From DATCVA01 sp036567205 (GTDB lineage: Bacteria > Pseudomonadota > Gammaproteobacteria > Burkholderiales > Burkholderiaceae_B): a DNA stretch of 6,873 nt. The stretch lies in the NCBI GenBank assembly GCA_036567205.1, contig DATCVA010000089.1:1-6873 (forward strand), written 5' to 3'. Positions 5,361 through 6,873 of the stretch are shown here, one piece after another (within the stretch, counting starts at the first letter, position 1; every line of letters starts with the position of its first letter). The notes under the pieces are model-generated. The model did no database searches, had not been told where the DNA came from, and was given only the letters and a program-made list of their open reading frames with translations. The position numbers and the translations under genes are program-made.

Positions 5361-6845
5361 ATGGTGAAAAAGGTATTTTGGCTATCCAAGTCCAAGGTCA
5401 TGTCTGGGCGACAATGTGAAAAGCGACTCTGGCTAGAAACACATCGGCGTGAGTTGGCAGAGGTCAGCAGCGCTACACAAATGACCTTCGATCATGGGCA
5501 TATGTTTGGTGATTTGGCGCGTTCAGTCATTGGCGAGGGTGCACTGATCGAGCATGTGGACAACATTGGTTTGGCCATCAGTGAAACAACAACGTTGTTA
5601 CGCTCTGAACGCTTACTGTTTGAACCTGCTTTTACGCATCAGAACGTACTTTCCCGTGCCGACGGCCTGCAGCGTGTGTGGGGTGGCTGGAACATGATCG
5701 AGGTTAAGGCATCAACCTCGGTCAAGGACTACTACCTTGATGATTGTGCGGTCCAAGCGTGGGTCCTCAACGGCGCAGGCGTGAAAGTCAGGAAAGTGAC
5801 ATTGGCGTTCGTCAATAATCGTTTCGTCTATCGGGGAGAAAGCAACTACGAGGGTTTGCTAAATTACGAGGACATCACAGCGCAAGTCTTCGAGCGTGTG
5901 CCTAGCGTCGAGCAGTGGGTAGCCAGGTTGCGTAAAGTGCTAGGCGGCAAAGAGCCTGCGATAAATGTTGGTACGCAGTGCAGCACACCTTATGCCTGTC
6001 CGTTTACGGGTTATTGCCAGTCAAAAGAGCCAGCACCAGCAGAGCACCCGGTCGGGATTCTGCCGCGTAGCGGTGAGATAGTCGAAAGAATGGCTGCTCT
6101 GGGAATTGACGATTTGCGCGATGTACCGCCAGCAGTATTGAAGAATGCATTGCACCATCGAATTCGACAGGCACATATCAGCGGTCGCCCTTATCTGGAT
6201 CCCGAGGCTGGGCAGGTGCTTAGGAAACTGGGCTGGCCACGTTACTACCTGGATTTCGAAACCATTGCCTTCCCGGTTCCGATCTGGAAAGGCACACGCC
6301 CTTATCAGCAGGTGCCATTTCAATGGTCGTGCCATCACGAGATGAAAAGTGGAAAGTTGTTTCATACCGGATTTTTGGACACCAGTGGTGATGCCCCCAT
6401 GGAAGACTTCGCATCTTCGTTGATTAAGGCGGTTGGAAAGCGCGGACCGGTGTTCGTATATAACGAGGCATTTGAAGCAGCTCGTATCAAAGAGCTTGCA
6501 CAGATGCTGCCCACGATGCGTGAGGCATTGCTGTCCATTGTGGATCGTTTGGTCGATCTGTTACCCATCACCCGAGAGCATTACTACCATCCTGATATGC
6601 GGGGTTCGTTCTCGATCAAGGCCGTATTGCCCACTGTAGCCCCCGATCTGGATTACGGGAACTTGGAGCATGTGCAAGATGGCGGCATGGCCCAGCAGGC
6701 ATGGTTGGAAATCGTTAACGACGACATGTCGGACCAACAAAGGGCAGGGCTGCGTCAGGGGCTGTTGGACTACTGCGAACGCGATACGCTCGCAATGGTT
6801 AGGCTGGCGGATTTTTTGCGGGGTGGAAAATCTTTAATCGATTAA
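5361..6845 (+). CDS. DUF2779 protein: Cas4/RecB-like nuclease fused to DEDD-type exonuclease domain
   Basis: A 494-residue protein with two nuclease-like modules. The N-terminal half looks like a PD-(D/E)XK RecB/Cas4-type fold: LSKSKVMSGRQCEKRLWLE (8-26), His45/His47, Glu88, Asp101 in RADG, E114-V-K116 as the E-x-K core, and a QAW helix near 132. Cys19 with Cys207, Cys213 and Cys219 forms the four-cysteine pattern that binds an iron-sulfur cluster in Cas4 and AddB. After a linker comes the DUF2779 region (about 290-485) with YYLDFET (Asp298, Glu300), a second motif VFVYNEAFEAARI (364-376), and YCERDTLAM (Asp475), matching the three motifs of DEDD exonucleases except that the second is Asn368 rather than Asp. 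The likely role is DNA or RNA cleavage; the substrate is unknown. It is the last gene of the operon, six bases after the WYL regulator. The ATG at 5361 is used here; the GTG at 5364 is equally possible. Confidence 0.85.
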   Translation: MVKKVFWLSKSKVMSGRQCEKRLWLETHRRELAEVSSATQMTFDHGHMFGDLARSVIGEGALIEHVDNIGLAISETTTLLRSERLLFEPAFTHQNVLSRADGLQRVWGGWNMIEVKASTSVKDYYLDDCAVQAWVLNGAGVKVRKVTLAFVNNRFVYRGESNYEGLLNYEDITAQVFERVPSVEQWVARLRKVLGGKEPAINVGTQCSTPYACPFTGYCQSKEPAPAEHPVGILPRSGEIVERMAALGIDDLRDVPPAVLKNALHHRIRQAHISGRPYLDPEAGQVLRKLGWPRYYLDFETIAFPVPIWKGTRPYQQVPFQWSCHHEMKSGKLFHTGFLDTSGDAPMEDFASSLIKAVGKRGPVFVYNEAFEAARIKELAQMLPTMREALLSIVDRLVDLLPITREHYYHPDMRGSFSIKAVLPTVAPDLDYGNLEHVQDGGMAQQAWLEIVNDDMSDQQRAGLRQGLLDYCERDTLAMVRLADFLRGGKSLID

Positions 6846-6851
6846 AGATTT
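6828..6851. repeat. Perfect 24-base palindrome over the stop codon of the nuclease gene
   Basis: The 12-base arm AAATCTTTAATC (6828-6839) is followed directly by its exact reverse complement (6840-6851). It encodes the last codons KSLID and includes the TAA at 6843-6845. The stem is AT-rich and has no loop, and only a short TTTGATT follows, so it is a weak intrinsic terminator at best. A dimer-binding site, or a structure that ends or protects the operon transcript, are the alternatives. Confidence 0.5.
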
Positions 6852-6873
6852 GATTATATGTGGCGTTAATACC

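Noticed and set aside
1..6873. CRISPR array, tRNA, rRNA or insertion-sequence ends
   Set aside because: No regularly spaced repeats, no cloverleaf-like or rRNA-like stretches and no transposase genes were seen on either strand.

Overview
The window looks like an accessory region (defence island or cargo of an integrated element) of a proteobacterium, most likely beta or gamma. This rests on the moderate, slightly GC-rich composition, AGGA-type ribosome binding sites, compact same-strand gene spacing and the protein families present. No rRNA, tRNA, transposase, integrase or CRISPR array is visible, so the type of element cannot be fixed from this sequence.

Left part, minus strand: a partial gene runs off the left edge (start at 377, 125 codons visible, unrecognised family). 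A 223-base non-coding stretch with several inverted repeats follows. Next comes a minus-strand gene (601-1248) whose product resembles the C-terminal half of FtsZ but lacks the GTP-binding half. A short divergent region (1249-1345) holds a possible promoter and a clean inverted repeat, GCGTCA-N5-TGACGC, that could be an operator.

Right part, plus strand: four genes lie in a row with gaps of 58, 51 and 6 bases and probably form one operon. (1) A 698-residue AAA+ protein with two ATPase modules and an unrecognised N-terminal region of about 220 residues. (2) A 278-residue Sir2-family protein with all catalytic motifs and a four-cysteine zinc ribbon. (3) A 321-residue WYL-domain regulator (HTH, WYL, WCX). 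(4) A 494-residue DUF2779 protein that joins a Cas4/RecB-like PD-(D/E)XK nuclease module with four candidate iron-sulfur cysteines to a DEDD-type, RNase H-fold exonuclease module. A perfect 24-base palindrome covers the stop codon of the last gene.

Inference: the set combines an ATP-driven remodeller, an NAD+-using enzyme, a two-module nuclease and a WYL regulator of the type that controls BREX, CBASS and other anti-phage operons. This suggests a regulated defence system. I do not recognise this four-gene combination as a named system, and it is the main candidate here for something undescribed. The divergent FtsZ-like gene could be an associated factor or an unrelated neighbour.
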